NCBI RefSeq assembly: GCF_003479605.1
Contig: NZ_QUHR01000001.1
Location: 248,001 to 312,000, forward strand
Direction: 5' to 3'
DNA: 64,000 nt
Source: Roseburia sp. AF12-17LB
GTDB taxonomy: Bacteria > Bacillota > Clostridia > Lachnospirales > Lachnospiraceae
Positions 16,920-30,439 of the stretch are shown one piece after another. Position 1 is the first letter of the stretch. The number at the start of each line of letters is the position of its first letter. A program made the translations under genes and the position numbers. The notes under the pieces were generated by a model. It ran no database searches, was not told the DNA's origin, and saw nothing but the letters and a program-made list of their open reading frames with translations.

Positions 16920-17679
16920 AACATGCTAGCGGAAGCAGTACCTGGGTAATAAATTTACTTTTATCTTTATGTTGTGGCGGTCCCTCTAAATAGCAGTGAC
17001 GGAAGATACCAACCGGTGTAAGTTTTTGTTCTCTGGTATAGGAAAGCAGGGTATCATGAACCGATGGCAATTCTTCATACGCTCCATGATGATAGAGGCA
17101 GACTGCTTTCTGGGCGGGGAGATTTAAAATGTGCTCACCCTTGCTTCCTGCCGGGACAACAGCAAAAAAGGACATATCCTTTGCATCCGTAATGGGAGCT
17201 TCCGTAAAATAAATCTGCCCGGTATGTGCCGGACCATAGTTCTGCAGTGCTTCCAAGGCAACCTCTCTTAACAAATTCGTCTTTTCTGCGATGCTGTCAC
17301 TTTCCGTTTTGCGGCAGTACACCGTTTGTGGTGGAATTGTAATGATTTCCATTGATTCAAATCCCTGATTGATTCTTTCGTATAAGGCTTTGATATTGGC
17401 ATTTAATTCATCCCGCAAAGCTTCCAGCCTTCGAACCATGGATAAAAGGTCGTTGGAGTTGTCAAAGTAGCCATGGATTTCATCTAGTGACAGGCCAAGA
17501 TTCTGCAGCGAGCGGATGGTTCGAATCTTCGTCAGTGTATCAATGGTATAGTAACGATTGCCGGATGGGTCTTCTTTTACATCCGGAAAAACCAGTCCAT
17601 GAGCTTCATAATTTAAAATAATTCTTCTTGTGATGCCCACAAAGTCTGCGGCATCTCCAATTGAAAACAGTTCTTTCAA
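16912..17679 (-). CDS. MerR-family regulator with GyrI-like effector domain
   Basis: 255 residues. The N-terminal winged-helix domain is MerR type: FSIGDAADFVGITRRIILNYEAHGLVFPD (about 5-33) and GNRYYTIDTLTKIRTIRSLQNLGLSLDEI (about 40-68), followed by a coiled-coil linker (about 70-110). The rest (about 112-255) looks like a GyrI-like small-molecule domain as in BmrR-type multidrug sensors. Such regulators bind drugs or metabolites and twist the promoter to switch on exporters; the MATE gene ending against it is the obvious candidate partner. A good RBS lies before ATG 17679, just downstream of palindromic element B. Confidence 0.9.
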   Translation of the reverse strand: MKELFSIGDAADFVGITRRIILNYEAHGLVFPDVKEDPSGNRYYTIDTLTKIRTIRSLQNLGLSLDEIHGYFDNSNDLLSMVRRLEALRDELNANIKALYERINQGFESMEIITIPPQTVYCRKTESDSIAEKTNLLREVALEALQNYGPAHTGQIYFTEAPITDAKDMSFFAVVPAGSKGEHILNLPAQKAVCLYHHGAYEELPSVHDTLLSYTREQKLTPVGIFRHCYLEGPPQHKDKSKFITQVLLPLACSK

Positions 17680-17763
17680 AATGTTTCCCCCTTTTTATTT
17701 ATTCGGTGATTGTGAAAAGAATGGATTTAGAAATTTTTGAAGAAATAAAGAGGGTTTGCTTAT

Positions 17764-18141
17764 TGCCTTAAAATGCCAACAGTTCTTAAGTGTATGTTTT
17801 GCTTGGTCATAAGCTGTCTTTCCGTTGCTTTGACCGGCTGCACCGATTGTCCGTCTGCGACAGATACTTCCACAAACCCGTAAGGAGGTCTAGACATTCT
17901 GGCAAATAAGTTTATGATTCCGGCAACCGGCGCAAATTCATATCCATATTCAACTGCGCCTTGCAGGCACATCCCTGTGCCTGCATTGCCGGTTGCATAA
18001 CAGAATGCCAAGACCTCCTAACAGGCTTGTTTATGTATCTGTATGCAGGCGGACAGCCGGCGCAGACTGTCAAACATTGGAAAGACGGGCTTTCATAAAG
18101 AAAAGCAAAACATGTATTTTAGAACTGTGGTATTTTAAGAC
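17764..18141. repeat. Long palindromic element B (about 380 bp), related to element A
   Basis: The left end (TGCCTTAAAATGCCAACAG from 17764) matches the complement of the right end near 18121-18141 and pairing continues to the centre. Read on the minus strand it has the same inner plan as element A: hairpin GCAGGCAC-AGGGAT-GTGCCTGC (17963-17984), then a second hairpin closed by GGCGCA/TGCGCC with ATATGGATAT in its core, then GGTTGCC. Stem bases differ from element A in matched pairs while AGGGAT and the inner loop bases are kept. It sits between the divergent MerR-type and surface-protein genes. A frame of 83 codons inside it (17760-18011, minus) is probably not a gene. Confidence 0.8.
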
Positions 18142-18334
18142 AAAGCAACACTCTTTCACTCTTCAAAAATTTCCATATCATATTTCTTTTTTCAAATATC
18201 GGCAAAATTTGTAAAATAATTGCATCGTACATCAATGTACGGTGTAAAATAACAGTGTAATTGTAACACAGCATTGAGAGTGTGAAAAGTGAAAAAAGAA
18301 AGAAAAAAGGTAATTTAAGAAGGGAAGGATGTAC

Positions 18335-20095
18335 ATGAAACAAAAGAAGAAAAGTTTATTTTCCTTGTTACTTGCGTTGATGATGATGGCAGGTCTTATG
18401 CAGGGGATGACAGTTGAGACAAAGGCAGCTACAAATTCGGTTCAGGCAGGACCATTTACGTTGTCAAGGGATTCGGGGACGCTTGTAGAAGGAGTCGATT
18501 ATACCTATGTAAAATATGGATCTGGAAATAGAAATTCGCTTACCATTCTGACAGATGACATTACGATTGCAATGGATGAAAATGCGGAGCCCACATCAGA
18601 TATTATTGAGCTGGGAGAATATAATGAACCACCACTTGACAGTTTTTCAAAGGTGACATTTTCTAATTTAAAATTAAAATCTTATTCTTATAATGTATTA
18701 AGCTATGTAGATAACATTCATATTACACTGGTTGGAAACAATGAGTTGGTCAGCATAAAAGAAGAATCTAGAACCTATGGTGATTTTGCAATTTTTGGAT
18801 GTGGAAGTGTAAGTATTGAGAATAGTCCAAATGGTTCCCTTTATGCGACTGCAGATGGACTTGGCTGGGGTGCCATTTTTACATCAGATGGATATGGAAA
18901 AAGTGATGCATGCATTACAGTTGGAGATGCTATGTCAATGAAAGGTTCTACAGCTATGATGGCAGATATTTCAGAATTGACAGATACGCCACAAGTTTGG
19001 AGAGGTCATATTGAAGTAGGTCAAAAATCTGCCAAAACACTCCTGATTGGTGAGTGGAAGCACAGTCACACATGGAGTTATGCCGTGGATGAAAACAAAG
19101 ATGGAAGCCGTATTCTTGCAGCCTGCAGCGGCCTGGAAGACTGCAATGAGAAAGATGCATCTTTATGGTTATCCTTATCAGCTGAGAATACAGACTATGA
19201 TGGAACAGCAAAAGCTGCCAATATAACAACATCCGAAGACTGGAAGAGACTTAATCTTCCGGTTCCGGAAATCGTATATTATCTGAGTGGAACAGACACA
19301 AAGACCAACAGTGACAACAGCGGAGCAGAAGCCGTTGGAGGTGCACCAAAGTTACCGGGCAGTTATAAGGCACAGGTTACGGTTGAAACAGATACGAAAG
19401 CAACAAAAGAATTTACAATTACATGCAAGCATGGTGAATGGGTGGAAACAGTATCAGATTCTTATCTGAAAACAGCAGCAACCTGTACGGCACCGGCAGT
19501 TTACTACAAATCCTGTAAGCTGTGTGGGGCAAAGGGAACAGAGACATTTACCAGCGGAAATCCATTAGGACATGACTTTAGCAACAATGCAGAAGTCTGC
19601 AGACGGGAAGGCTGTAATGAGAAGAACCCGGATTATAAACCGGCAGCACCGGTCATTATTGAAGGCGCTGGTGGAGAATGGACAAAGGAAAGTGGTGCAA
19701 CGCTTCGTTTCCGCAGTGACGCAGGTATCAGCAGTTTTGTTCGTGTAGAAGTGGATGGCACCGTAGTAGATGCGAAAAATTATACGGTAACAGAAGGCTC
19801 TACCATTGTCACCTTTACTGCAGAATACTTAGAAAGCCTTGCTACCGGAAAGCATACGGTTGCGATTGTGTCTTCTATCAGTGGGGAAGAAAAGAAAGCA
19901 ACCGCCGAATTTACCGTTGCGAAGAAAGCCGATACAACAAGTGGAAATAGCACTTCAAATACGGAGCAGACCGCAGCACAGAAAACAAAAGCATTGAAAA
20001 CGGGCGATGAATCACCGGTTGGATATCTGCTTGTACTCTTGGCATTATGCGGAGCGGCAGTAGTATTCACAGGGAAAAAGGGTTATTTAAAATAG
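18335..20095 (+). CDS. Secreted, probably wall-anchored surface protein
   Basis: 586 residues from ATG 18335 (a second ATG 6 bp earlier touches the AGGGAAGG site). A signal peptide runs to about residue 31 (KKK, a leucine/methionine-rich core, cut after TKA). The middle has no recognised catalytic motif; about 355-435 contains paired cysteines in a CKHGEW...SCKLCG...CRREGC arrangement seen in many Lachnospiraceae exported proteins, and about 440-530 looks like an Ig-like beta domain. The C-terminus has a threonine/serine-rich linker, then LKTGDESP, a membrane helix and a KKGYLK tail: a sorting-signal-like end, though the usual LPxTG is only partly matched. Probably displayed on the cell wall. 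Confidence 0.75.
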   Translation: MKQKKKSLFSLLLALMMMAGLMQGMTVETKAATNSVQAGPFTLSRDSGTLVEGVDYTYVKYGSGNRNSLTILTDDITIAMDENAEPTSDIIELGEYNEPPLDSFSKVTFSNLKLKSYSYNVLSYVDNIHITLVGNNELVSIKEESRTYGDFAIFGCGSVSIENSPNGSLYATADGLGWGAIFTSDGYGKSDACITVGDAMSMKGSTAMMADISELTDTPQVWRGHIEVGQKSAKTLLIGEWKHSHTWSYAVDENKDGSRILAACSGLEDCNEKDASLWLSLSAENTDYDGTAKAANITTSEDWKRLNLPVPEIVYYLSGTDTKTNSDNSGAEAVGGAPKLPGSYKAQVTVETDTKATKEFTITCKHGEWVETVSDSYLKTAATCTAPAVYYKSCKLCGAKGTETFTSGNPLGHDFSNNAEVCRREGCNEKNPDYKPAAPVIIEGAGGEWTKESGATLRFRSDAGISSFVRVEVDGTVVDAKNYTVTEGSTIVTFTAEYLESLATGKHTVAIVSSISGEEKKATAEFTVAKKADTTSGNSTSNTEQTAAQKTKALKTGDESPVGYLLVLLALCGAAVVFTGKKGYLK

Positions 20096-20130
20096 AATAT
20101 AGATGAGATAAAAAAGCCATACATAAAAGC

Positions 20131-20177
20131 AAATCCTCTGCATACAATGTAAAAACAAGTATTGCAGGGGATTTTCT
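20131..20177 (+). terminator. Hairpin ending the surface-protein gene and covering the spoIIID Shine-Dalgarno site
   Basis: AAATCCTCTGCATAC (20131-20145) pairs with GTATTGCAGGGGATTT (20159-20174), followed by TTCTTT. It can end the upstream transcript. Its 3' arm contains AGGGG (20166-20170), the only Shine-Dalgarno site of spoIIID, so in any read-through transcript the site would be folded away. Confidence 0.65.
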
Positions 20178-20438
20178 TTGAAAAGCTATATAGAAGAAAG
20201 AGCCGTAGAAATAGCCAAATACATTATAGATAACAATGCGACAGTGCGTCAGACCGCAAAGCAGTTTGGAATCAGCAAGAGCACGGTGCATAAGGACGTA
20301 ACAGAACGTTTATCCCAGGTGAATCCGACCCTGGCGCGGGAAGCAAGGAAAGTGCTGGATGTCAATAAGTCGGAGCGTCATATCCGTGGGGGACTGGCAA
20401 CGAGAGAAAAATATCTTCATCAACATGTGACAGGTTGA
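20178..20438 (+). CDS. spoIIID: Sporulation transcriptional regulator SpoIIID
   Basis: 86 residues, the usual size. SpoIIID is a small DNA-binding protein of the mother cell that adjusts the sigma-E regulon. The start is TTG at 20178: AGGGG is 7 bp before it and the sequence MKSYIEERAVEIAKYIID lines up with the known N-terminus. The helix-turn-helix is TVRQTAKQFGISKSTVHKDV (about 22-41), followed by the LxxVNPxLAxEARKVLDxNKSERHIRGGLATREKY end that is diagnostic for the family. Its presence shows a spore-forming lineage. The upstream hairpin covers its ribosome site. Downstream is an inverted repeat and the LacI-type gene. Confidence 0.97.
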   Translation: MKSYIEERAVEIAKYIIDNNATVRQTAKQFGISKSTVHKDVTERLSQVNPTLAREARKVLDVNKSERHIRGGLATREKYLHQHVTG

Positions 20439-20476
20439 TATGTCATGTTGACATAATGATATAAAAGTGCTATCGT
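20420..20476 (+). promoter_or_regulatory. Inverted repeat and probable promoter of the LacI-type gene
   Basis: TCAACATG (20420-20427) pairs with CATGTTGA in TGTCATGTTGA (20441-20451). A -35 TTGACA (20448-20453) overlaps the right half, with a weak -10 TATCGT (20471-20476) at 17 bp. An operator overlapping the -35 would allow self-control, which is inference. Confidence 0.45.
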
Positions 20477-20508
20477 TATAGTAACAACCAAGGAGAAGGG
20501 GGACAATT

Positions 20509-21495
20509 TTGAGTACGTTAAAGGATGTGGCAGAACGGGCAGGGGTAACTGTTACGACTGTTTCGAGAGTAATTAATAACCGTGGATATATCAGTGAGAA
20601 GACCAGGCAGAAGGTATATGATGTCATGAAGGAGATAGGCTATCAGCCCAATGAGGTAGCCCGTTCTCTTTCAAAACAGCATACCAGCACGATTGGCGTA
20701 ATCGTACCGCATATCGTTCATCCGTATTTTGCAAAGCTTTTAAGCAATATTGAATCAGCGGCGGCAGCAGAGAATTATAAAATGATTGTCTGCAATTCCA
20801 AGGAGGAGCGCAGCAACGAACGGAAATATGTAGAGATGTTTAAGAGTAATCAGGTGGCGGGAATTATATTGTGCAGTGGAACGGTAAGTGCCAATGAATT
20901 CCTGAACCTGAATATTCCAATTGTTACCATAGAGTGTGATGATGCATTGGGGGACTGCAATATTCAGTGTGACAACTATATGGGCGGAGTGCTTGCCACA
21001 GAGCATCTTGCTAAATGCGGATGTAAAGAAATTGTACATTTCAGTGGAGTAGAGCGTCAGGTGATGCCGGCAGACAGACGTTGTGTAGGTTTTCGGGAAG
21101 TCTGTGAGAAATATGGAATCCGGCATCATGAAATAGAGACAAGCGAGGCATCCTACAGTGTGATGGAATATCTGGAAAATATCAAGCAGACACTGCAGAA
21201 ATATCCGGAAATGGATGGGATTTTTGCCAGCAGTGATGTTATTGCAGCCCAGTCCATTCAGGCATGCAGTGCTCTTGGAAAGCGGGTTCCGGAGGATGTG
21301 CAGATTGTAGGTTTTGATGATGTCAATATTGCAACATTGGTAAATCCGATGCTGACAACCATCCGGCAGCCGATTAAGGAAATGGCACAGTTAGCAGTGG
21401 ATGCTATCTTAAAAAAACGCGGTGGCGGCGTAATGCCGGCAAAGGTGGTACTTCCGGTCAGCCTGATGAAGCGCGGTACAACAAAAGAAAAGTAA
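20509..21495 (+). CDS. LacI-family transcriptional regulator of the sugar operon
   Basis: 328 residues, standard LacI length. TTG start at 20509 after AGGAGAAGGGGG; the helix-turn-helix STLKDVAERAGVTVTTVSRVINN starts right after it (2-24), followed by the hinge helix NEVARSLSKQHT. The periplasmic-binding-protein-like core (about 60-325) binds a sugar effector; it shows IGVIVPHIVHPYFAKLLSNIE and GIFASSDVIAAQSIQA, both usual for the family. It is followed by a promoter with an operator-like palindrome (21724-21738) before the binding-protein gene, so it most probably represses the operon to 30.4 kb until the sugar is present. Confidence 0.95.
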   Translation: MSTLKDVAERAGVTVTTVSRVINNRGYISEKTRQKVYDVMKEIGYQPNEVARSLSKQHTSTIGVIVPHIVHPYFAKLLSNIESAAAAENYKMIVCNSKEERSNERKYVEMFKSNQVAGIILCSGTVSANEFLNLNIPIVTIECDDALGDCNIQCDNYMGGVLATEHLAKCGCKEIVHFSGVERQVMPADRRCVGFREVCEKYGIRHHEIETSEASYSVMEYLENIKQTLQKYPEMDGIFASSDVIAAQSIQACSALGKRVPEDVQIVGFDDVNIATLVNPMLTTIRQPIKEMAQLAVDAILKKRGGGVMPAKVVLPVSLMKRGTTKEK

Positions 21496-21680
21496 TAGAT
21501 TGACAGAAATAATAAGTAAATAAAAGAATAAATGATAGTTCCTGGTTCGTGTTTCTCGGTTGACATGAATTAAGAACTATTTTTTGTGATAAAAACGGAT
21601 AAATTGGTTGATATTAGTGCATTATGAACAAAAAACAGGGCGCTATCTTGTGAAAAACTAACATTTTGTATGTTAACCGC

Positions 21681-21738
21681 TTGACATTTTGCAAAAGAGG
21701 TATTATATTAGAAATGTAATCAAGTGAAACGCGTTCAC
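21681..21738 (+). promoter_or_regulatory. Sugar-operon promoter with LacI-type operator
   Basis: -35 TTGACA (21681-21686), 17-bp spacer, -10 TATATT (21704-21709), then GTGAAACGCGTTCAC (21724-21738), which has GTGAA/TTCAC arms and a central AACGCGTT palindrome typical of LacI-family operators. The operator sits just after the expected transcription start, where bound repressor blocks initiation or early elongation. Confidence 0.75.
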
Positions 21739-21797
21739 GATAAGAAAATATAAGGAATGGGGAAGAGATACTTTTTACAATGACAGGAGGAAGACAA

Positions 21798-23114
21798 ATG
21801 AAGAAAAAGATTTTGGCTGCAATTCTTACTGCAGCAATGACAATTGGAATGGTTGGATGTGGTTCCACCAGCAGCTCTGATAATGGAAACAATTCCGCTT
21901 CAAATACCGAAGCATCTTCAAACGAACTGACCGTTTGGTGCTGGGATGCAACCTTTAATATTCCGGCAATGGAAGAGGCAGAAAAGATTTATCAGAAAGA
22001 CCATCCGGATGTAAACGTAAATGTAGTAGAAACATCCTGGGAGGATATTCAGACCAAGCTTACAACAGCAGCAACCTCTGGACAGACCGATACACTGCCA
22101 GATATCATTCTTATGAATGACACTGCTTTATTAAATAATGTAAAGAACTATCCGGACTTATTTGCAGATTTATCTGATTCCGGAATCGATTTCTCCAAAT
22201 TTGCAAGTTATAAAACAGCAATTGGAACAGTAGATGGAAAGAATTACAATGTACCATTCGACAGTGGTGTAACCGCATTATATATTCGTACCGATGTAAT
22301 CGGTGAAGCTGGTTATTCTATCGATGACTTTACCGATATTACATGGTCCAAATTCATTGAACTTGGCGAAGATGTATTAGCAAAGACCGGCAAACCATTA
22401 TTAAGTGCACAGGCTGGTGGACCTGACTTACTGATTGCAATGTTAAGAAGTGCAGGCGACAGCATGTTTGATGAAGACGGTAATCCGAATTTTGCAGGAA
22501 ATGATGTAGTGGCAGAAGCTGTAGAAGATTATGAGACCATGGTTGACAAGGGGATTTTAGTAGAAGTAAATGACTGGGATCAGTATATCGGAACCATTAA
22601 CAACGGAACAGTAGCAAGCGTAATCAATGGATGCTGGATTACAAGTACCATTCAGGCACAGGAAGATCAGTCCGGTGACTGGGGCGTTACTACAATGCCA
22701 AGACTGGACAATGCTCCAAATGCAACCAACTACAGTAACAATGGTGGTGCAGGATGGATGGTTATGAATGACTCACCAAACAAAGACCTTGCTATCGATT
22801 TCTTAAAGAACACATTTGCAAGCAGCACGGAGCTTTATGATACTATTCTTCCTACTACCGGTGCAGTAGCAACCTACCTTCCAGCAGCAGAAAGTGATGC
22901 ATACTCACAGGAAAATGAATTCTTCGGTGGCGATAAGATTTATGAGAAATTTGCCAACTACGGTGCTGAAGTACCGGCTATCACATTAGGCCAGTACTGG
23001 GAGGAAGCAAAATCCGCACTTGGAACAGCACTTACCCAGATTCAGCAGGGACAGGATATTCAGGAAGCGTTAAAAGAAGCAGATGATACCGTATCATTTG
23101 CAATGAGCGAATAA
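21798..23114 (+). CDS. ABC sugar importer, substrate-binding lipoprotein
   Basis: 438 residues from ATG 21798, preceded by AGGAGG; an in-frame ATG at 21780 lies before that site and is rejected. A lipoprotein signal ends at the lipobox Cys21 (MVGCG), then a Ser/Asn-rich linker and a family-1 solute-binding domain starting LTVWCWDATFNIPAMEEAEK. The protein hangs on the outer face of the membrane and hands the sugar to the two permeases that follow. Conserved-looking sugar-site aromatics include WCWD and NGCWITS. No ATPase gene is present; such CUT1 importers commonly share one MsmK-like ATPase encoded elsewhere. Confidence 0.93.
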   Translation: MKKKILAAILTAAMTIGMVGCGSTSSSDNGNNSASNTEASSNELTVWCWDATFNIPAMEEAEKIYQKDHPDVNVNVVETSWEDIQTKLTTAATSGQTDTLPDIILMNDTALLNNVKNYPDLFADLSDSGIDFSKFASYKTAIGTVDGKNYNVPFDSGVTALYIRTDVIGEAGYSIDDFTDITWSKFIELGEDVLAKTGKPLLSAQAGGPDLLIAMLRSAGDSMFDEDGNPNFAGNDVVAEAVEDYETMVDKGILVEVNDWDQYIGTINNGTVASVINGCWITSTIQAQEDQSGDWGVTTMPRLDNAPNATNYSNNGGAGWMVMNDSPNKDLAIDFLKNTFASSTELYDTILPTTGAVATYLPAAESDAYSQENEFFGGDKIYEKFANYGAEVPAITLGQYWEEAKSALGTALTQIQQGQDIQEALKEADDTVSFAMSE

Positions 23115-23136
23115 TTTAGCATAAGCACTTTACAAA

Positions 23137-23166
23137 CTGCCTGCATAGCAGCTGCTGTGCAGGCAG
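23137..23166 (+). promoter_or_regulatory. Stem-loop between binding-protein and permease genes
   Basis: CTGCCTGCA and TGCAGGCAG form a strong stem around an inner CAG/CTG pairing, with no T-run directly after. Such stem-loops often keep the binding-protein mRNA more abundant than the permease part (partial termination or 3'-end protection). Confidence 0.6.
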
Positions 23167-23220
23167 AATTTTCAAGAAGAAGGGAAAGCTGTAAAGTCGA
23201 TACGAATTGGAGGTACAACA

Positions 23221-24087
23221 GTGAAAACGAAGAAAAGAAAGATTATGGGATGGACATTCGTAATACCGGCATCGATAATGATTGTCATATTCAATTTCGT
23301 GCCGATGATACAGTCCTTTATTTTATCCTTAAAACGCGGAAGCGGAACGAACATGATTTTTACCGGATTTTCTAATTATAAAAGAATGTTCCAGGATAAA
23401 ATTTTTAAAATGACATTAAGCAATACTTTTATTTATCTGATCTTAGAAGTAGCAATCATGCTGGTGATGGCAATGTTCTTAGCATCACTTTTGAATGATA
23501 AGAGATTAAAAGGAAAATGGTTTTTCCGCCTTGCAATTTTCTTACCATGTACTACTTCACTGGTATCGTATTCCATTATTTTCCGTTCCCTTTTCTCTGT
23601 GGACGGATTCATCAATACGATTCTTACGAATCTGCATCTGATTGCATCTCCAATCAACTGGCTGGGAAATACCTGGACCGCACGAATTGTAATCGTACTG
23701 GCATTATTGTGGAGATGGACCGGTTATAATATGATATTTTTCCTGGCAGCATTGCAGAATATTGACAGTTCTATTTATGAAGCAGCAGTTGTAGATGGAG
23801 CCAATGCATTCCAGAAGTTTACTAAGATTACAATCCCGATGCTTCGTCCGACAATTTTACTGACAGCAATTATGTCAACCAATGGAACCTTACAGCTCTT
23901 CGATGAGTCTATGAATATTACCAATGGTGGACCGGCAAATACGTCCATGACAATATCCCACTACATATACAATTTGTCCTTTGCAGGAAATCCAAACTTC
24001 GGATATGCATCCGCAATTTCTTATGTAGTATTTATCCTGGTGGCAATCCTTGCCTTTATTCAAATGAAAGTAGGTGATGAGAAATGA
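23221..24087 (+). CDS. ABC sugar importer permease (MalF/UgpA-like)
   Basis: 288 residues, GTG start at 23221 after TTGGAGGT. Six hydrophobic segments. The ATPase-contact loop is EAAVVDGANAFQKFTKITIPMLRPTI (about 187-212), matching the EAAxxDGA...F..I.LP.L.P motif of CUT1 permeases. Acts in the membrane as half of the translocation channel with the next gene product. Its end overlaps the next start by 4 bp. Confidence 0.95.
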   Translation: MKTKKRKIMGWTFVIPASIMIVIFNFVPMIQSFILSLKRGSGTNMIFTGFSNYKRMFQDKIFKMTLSNTFIYLILEVAIMLVMAMFLASLLNDKRLKGKWFFRLAIFLPCTTSLVSYSIIFRSLFSVDGFINTILTNLHLIASPINWLGNTWTARIVIVLALLWRWTGYNMIFFLAALQNIDSSIYEAAVVDGANAFQKFTKITIPMLRPTILLTAIMSTNGTLQLFDESMNITNGGPANTSMTISHYIYNLSFAGNPNFGYASAISYVVFILVAILAFIQMKVGDEK

Positions 24088-24899
24088 GTAAAAGAAAATT
24101 CGTATATTTCGGGAAATATGTATTCCTGATTCTGGTCGCAATCATTTCCATCTTCCCAATGTACTGGATGATTGTCAGTGGAACCAATAAAAGTGTGGAT
24201 GTCATTGCAGGAAAAATTCTTCCAGGCAATTACCTGATGGAAAACTTAAAATCTCTTCTGGATACAACAGTACTTTCACAGGCAATGTGGAATTCCATTC
24301 GGAACGCAGTAGTTTCCATGGTTTTAAATGTATTTGTCTGCTCACTGGCAGGTTATGGATTCGAAAAATTCCATGATAAATACAAAGATAAAATTATGTC
24401 CATCTTGTTACTTTCCATGATGGTACCGACTGCGGCAACTGTAATTCCATTGTTCCGTATGTTTGGAAAGATGGGACTTTTAAATACAACCGTTGGATGT
24501 ATTTTACCGACCGTTTCTACTGCATTTATGATATTCATGTTCCGCCAGGCAGCAAAATCATTTCCGGATGAAATCATTGAAGCAGCCCGGATTGATGGAG
24601 TAGGTGAATGGGGCATTTACTTTAAAATGTTCTTACCGATTATGAAATCTACCTACGCAGCAGCAGCAATCGTAAGCTTTATGAATGCATGGAACAGTTA
24701 TATGTGGCCGTTGATTGTATTACAGAATGAAAATTCCAAGACTATGCCGATTCTGGTATCTGGACTGACCGCACGATATACCATTGATTATGGAAGCATG
24801 ATGCTTGCAGTCACGATTTCTACAATTCCGATGTTGATTATATTCTTCGTATTACAGAAGAACTTTGTAGAAGGAATTACCGGTTCTGTAAAATCATAA
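24084..24899 (+). CDS. ABC sugar importer permease (MalG/UgpE-like)
   Basis: 271 residues, six hydrophobic segments. The cytoplasmic loop EIIEAARIDGVGEWGIYFKMFLPIM (about 165-189) is the EAAxxDGA-type coupling motif for the shared ATPase. The start overlaps the end of the previous permease gene (ATGA), so the two are translationally coupled; the beta-galactosidase gene follows 12 bp later with its own AAAGGAG. Confidence 0.95.
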   Translation: MSKRKFVYFGKYVFLILVAIISIFPMYWMIVSGTNKSVDVIAGKILPGNYLMENLKSLLDTTVLSQAMWNSIRNAVVSMVLNVFVCSLAGYGFEKFHDKYKDKIMSILLLSMMVPTAATVIPLFRMFGKMGLLNTTVGCILPTVSTAFMIFMFRQAAKSFPDEIIEAARIDGVGEWGIYFKMFLPIMKSTYAAAAIVSFMNAWNSYMWPLIVLQNENSKTMPILVSGLTARYTIDYGSMMLAVTISTIPMLIIFFVLQKNFVEGITGSVKS

Positions 24900-29448
<4,549 letters not shown>

Positions 29449-29477
29449 AAAATGGTGAAAAGAGGAAGACAGATCAG

Positions 29478-30437
29478 ATGGAGAAAAAACTGTATGCAAT
29501 CGGAGAAGCACTGATTGATTTTATTCCGCAGGAAAGCGGCAGACCTATGAAAGATGTCCTGGGATTCTGCCCGAAAGTAGGTGGTGCACCGGCGAATGTG
29601 TGCGGTGCATTTACCAGACTTGGTGGTAAATCTGAGATGATAACGCAGCTTGGAGATGATCCTTTTGGCGATAAAATTGAAGAAGCATTGGAAGAAAACG
29701 GAATCGGAACCAGTCATGTACTTCGTACAAAAGAGGCAAATACTTCACTTGCTTTTGTGGCTTTAAAGGAAGATGGTAACCGTGAATTTTCTTTTTACCG
29801 GAAGCCGGGAGCCGATATGCTTTTTTCAAAAGAAAAAGTAGAAGCGGATTGGTTTAAGGATGCTTATGCGTTGCATTTCTGCTCCGTTTCGCTGGGAGAT
29901 TTTCCAATGAAGGAAGCACATAAAAAGGCGATTGAAGCCGCAACAGAGGCTGGTGCAATTATAAGCTTTGACCCGAATCTCAGGTTTGCACTCTGGGAAA
30001 ATCCGGAAGATTTAAAGAAAGCAGTGCTGGAATTCCTCCCATTGGCACATGTATTAAAGCTTTCGGATGAGGAACTTTATTTCCTGACTGGAGAGGATTC
30101 GATTGAAGCAGCAAAAGAAAAACTTTTTGTAGGAAATGTTTGTCTCCTTATTTATACCAGGGGAGCAGATGGAGCAGAGTGTTATACGAAGAAAGCAAAG
30201 GCACAAAGCAAGGGAGAGAAAGTAAAGGCGGTGGATACCACCGGAGCCGGGGATGCATTTATCGGCTCCTTCCTGTATCAGCTTTATAAAGATGGTGTGA
30301 CGGAAGCAGATTTGCCGGAACTGACTTCGGATAAGATGGCAGTATACCTTGATTTTTCTAACCGCTATTGTGCAAAGAGTGTACAGAAAGCCGGAGCCAT
30401 TGCCTCTTATCCAACCATGGCTGAAATGGAAGAATAA
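29478..30437 (+). CDS. Fructokinase (PfkB/ribokinase family)
   Basis: 319 residues. It phosphorylates the fructose released by the sucrose phosphorylase, giving fructose-6-phosphate. The N-terminal GEALIDFIP and the GGAPANVCGAFTRLGG signature (about 37-52) define the PfkB sugar-kinase family, and DTTGAGDAFIGSFLY (253-267) holds the catalytic base D259 and the anion hole. It closes the LacI-controlled operon: 29 bp after the phosphorylase gene, with the next gene on the opposite strand ending only 2 bp away. Confidence 0.93.
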   Translation: MEKKLYAIGEALIDFIPQESGRPMKDVLGFCPKVGGAPANVCGAFTRLGGKSEMITQLGDDPFGDKIEEALEENGIGTSHVLRTKEANTSLAFVALKEDGNREFSFYRKPGADMLFSKEKVEADWFKDAYALHFCSVSLGDFPMKEAHKKAIEAATEAGAIISFDPNLRFALWENPEDLKKAVLEFLPLAHVLKLSDEELYFLTGEDSIEAAKEKLFVGNVCLLIYTRGADGAECYTKKAKAQSKGEKVKAVDTTGAGDAFIGSFLYQLYKDGVTEADLPELTSDKMAVYLDFSNRYCAKSVQKAGAIASYPTMAEMEE

Positions 30438-30439
30438 AA

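Noticed and set aside
17760..18011. 83-codon minus-strand frame MAFCYATGNAGTGM...
   Set aside because: Lies in palindromic element B; the differences from element A are mostly amino-acid-changing but structure-preserving, so it looks non-coding.
21724..21738. CcpA cre site instead of a LacI operator
   Set aside because: It resembles cre but is one base short of the usual 14-bp spacing, and a dedicated LacI-type gene is directly upstream; dual use cannot be excluded.
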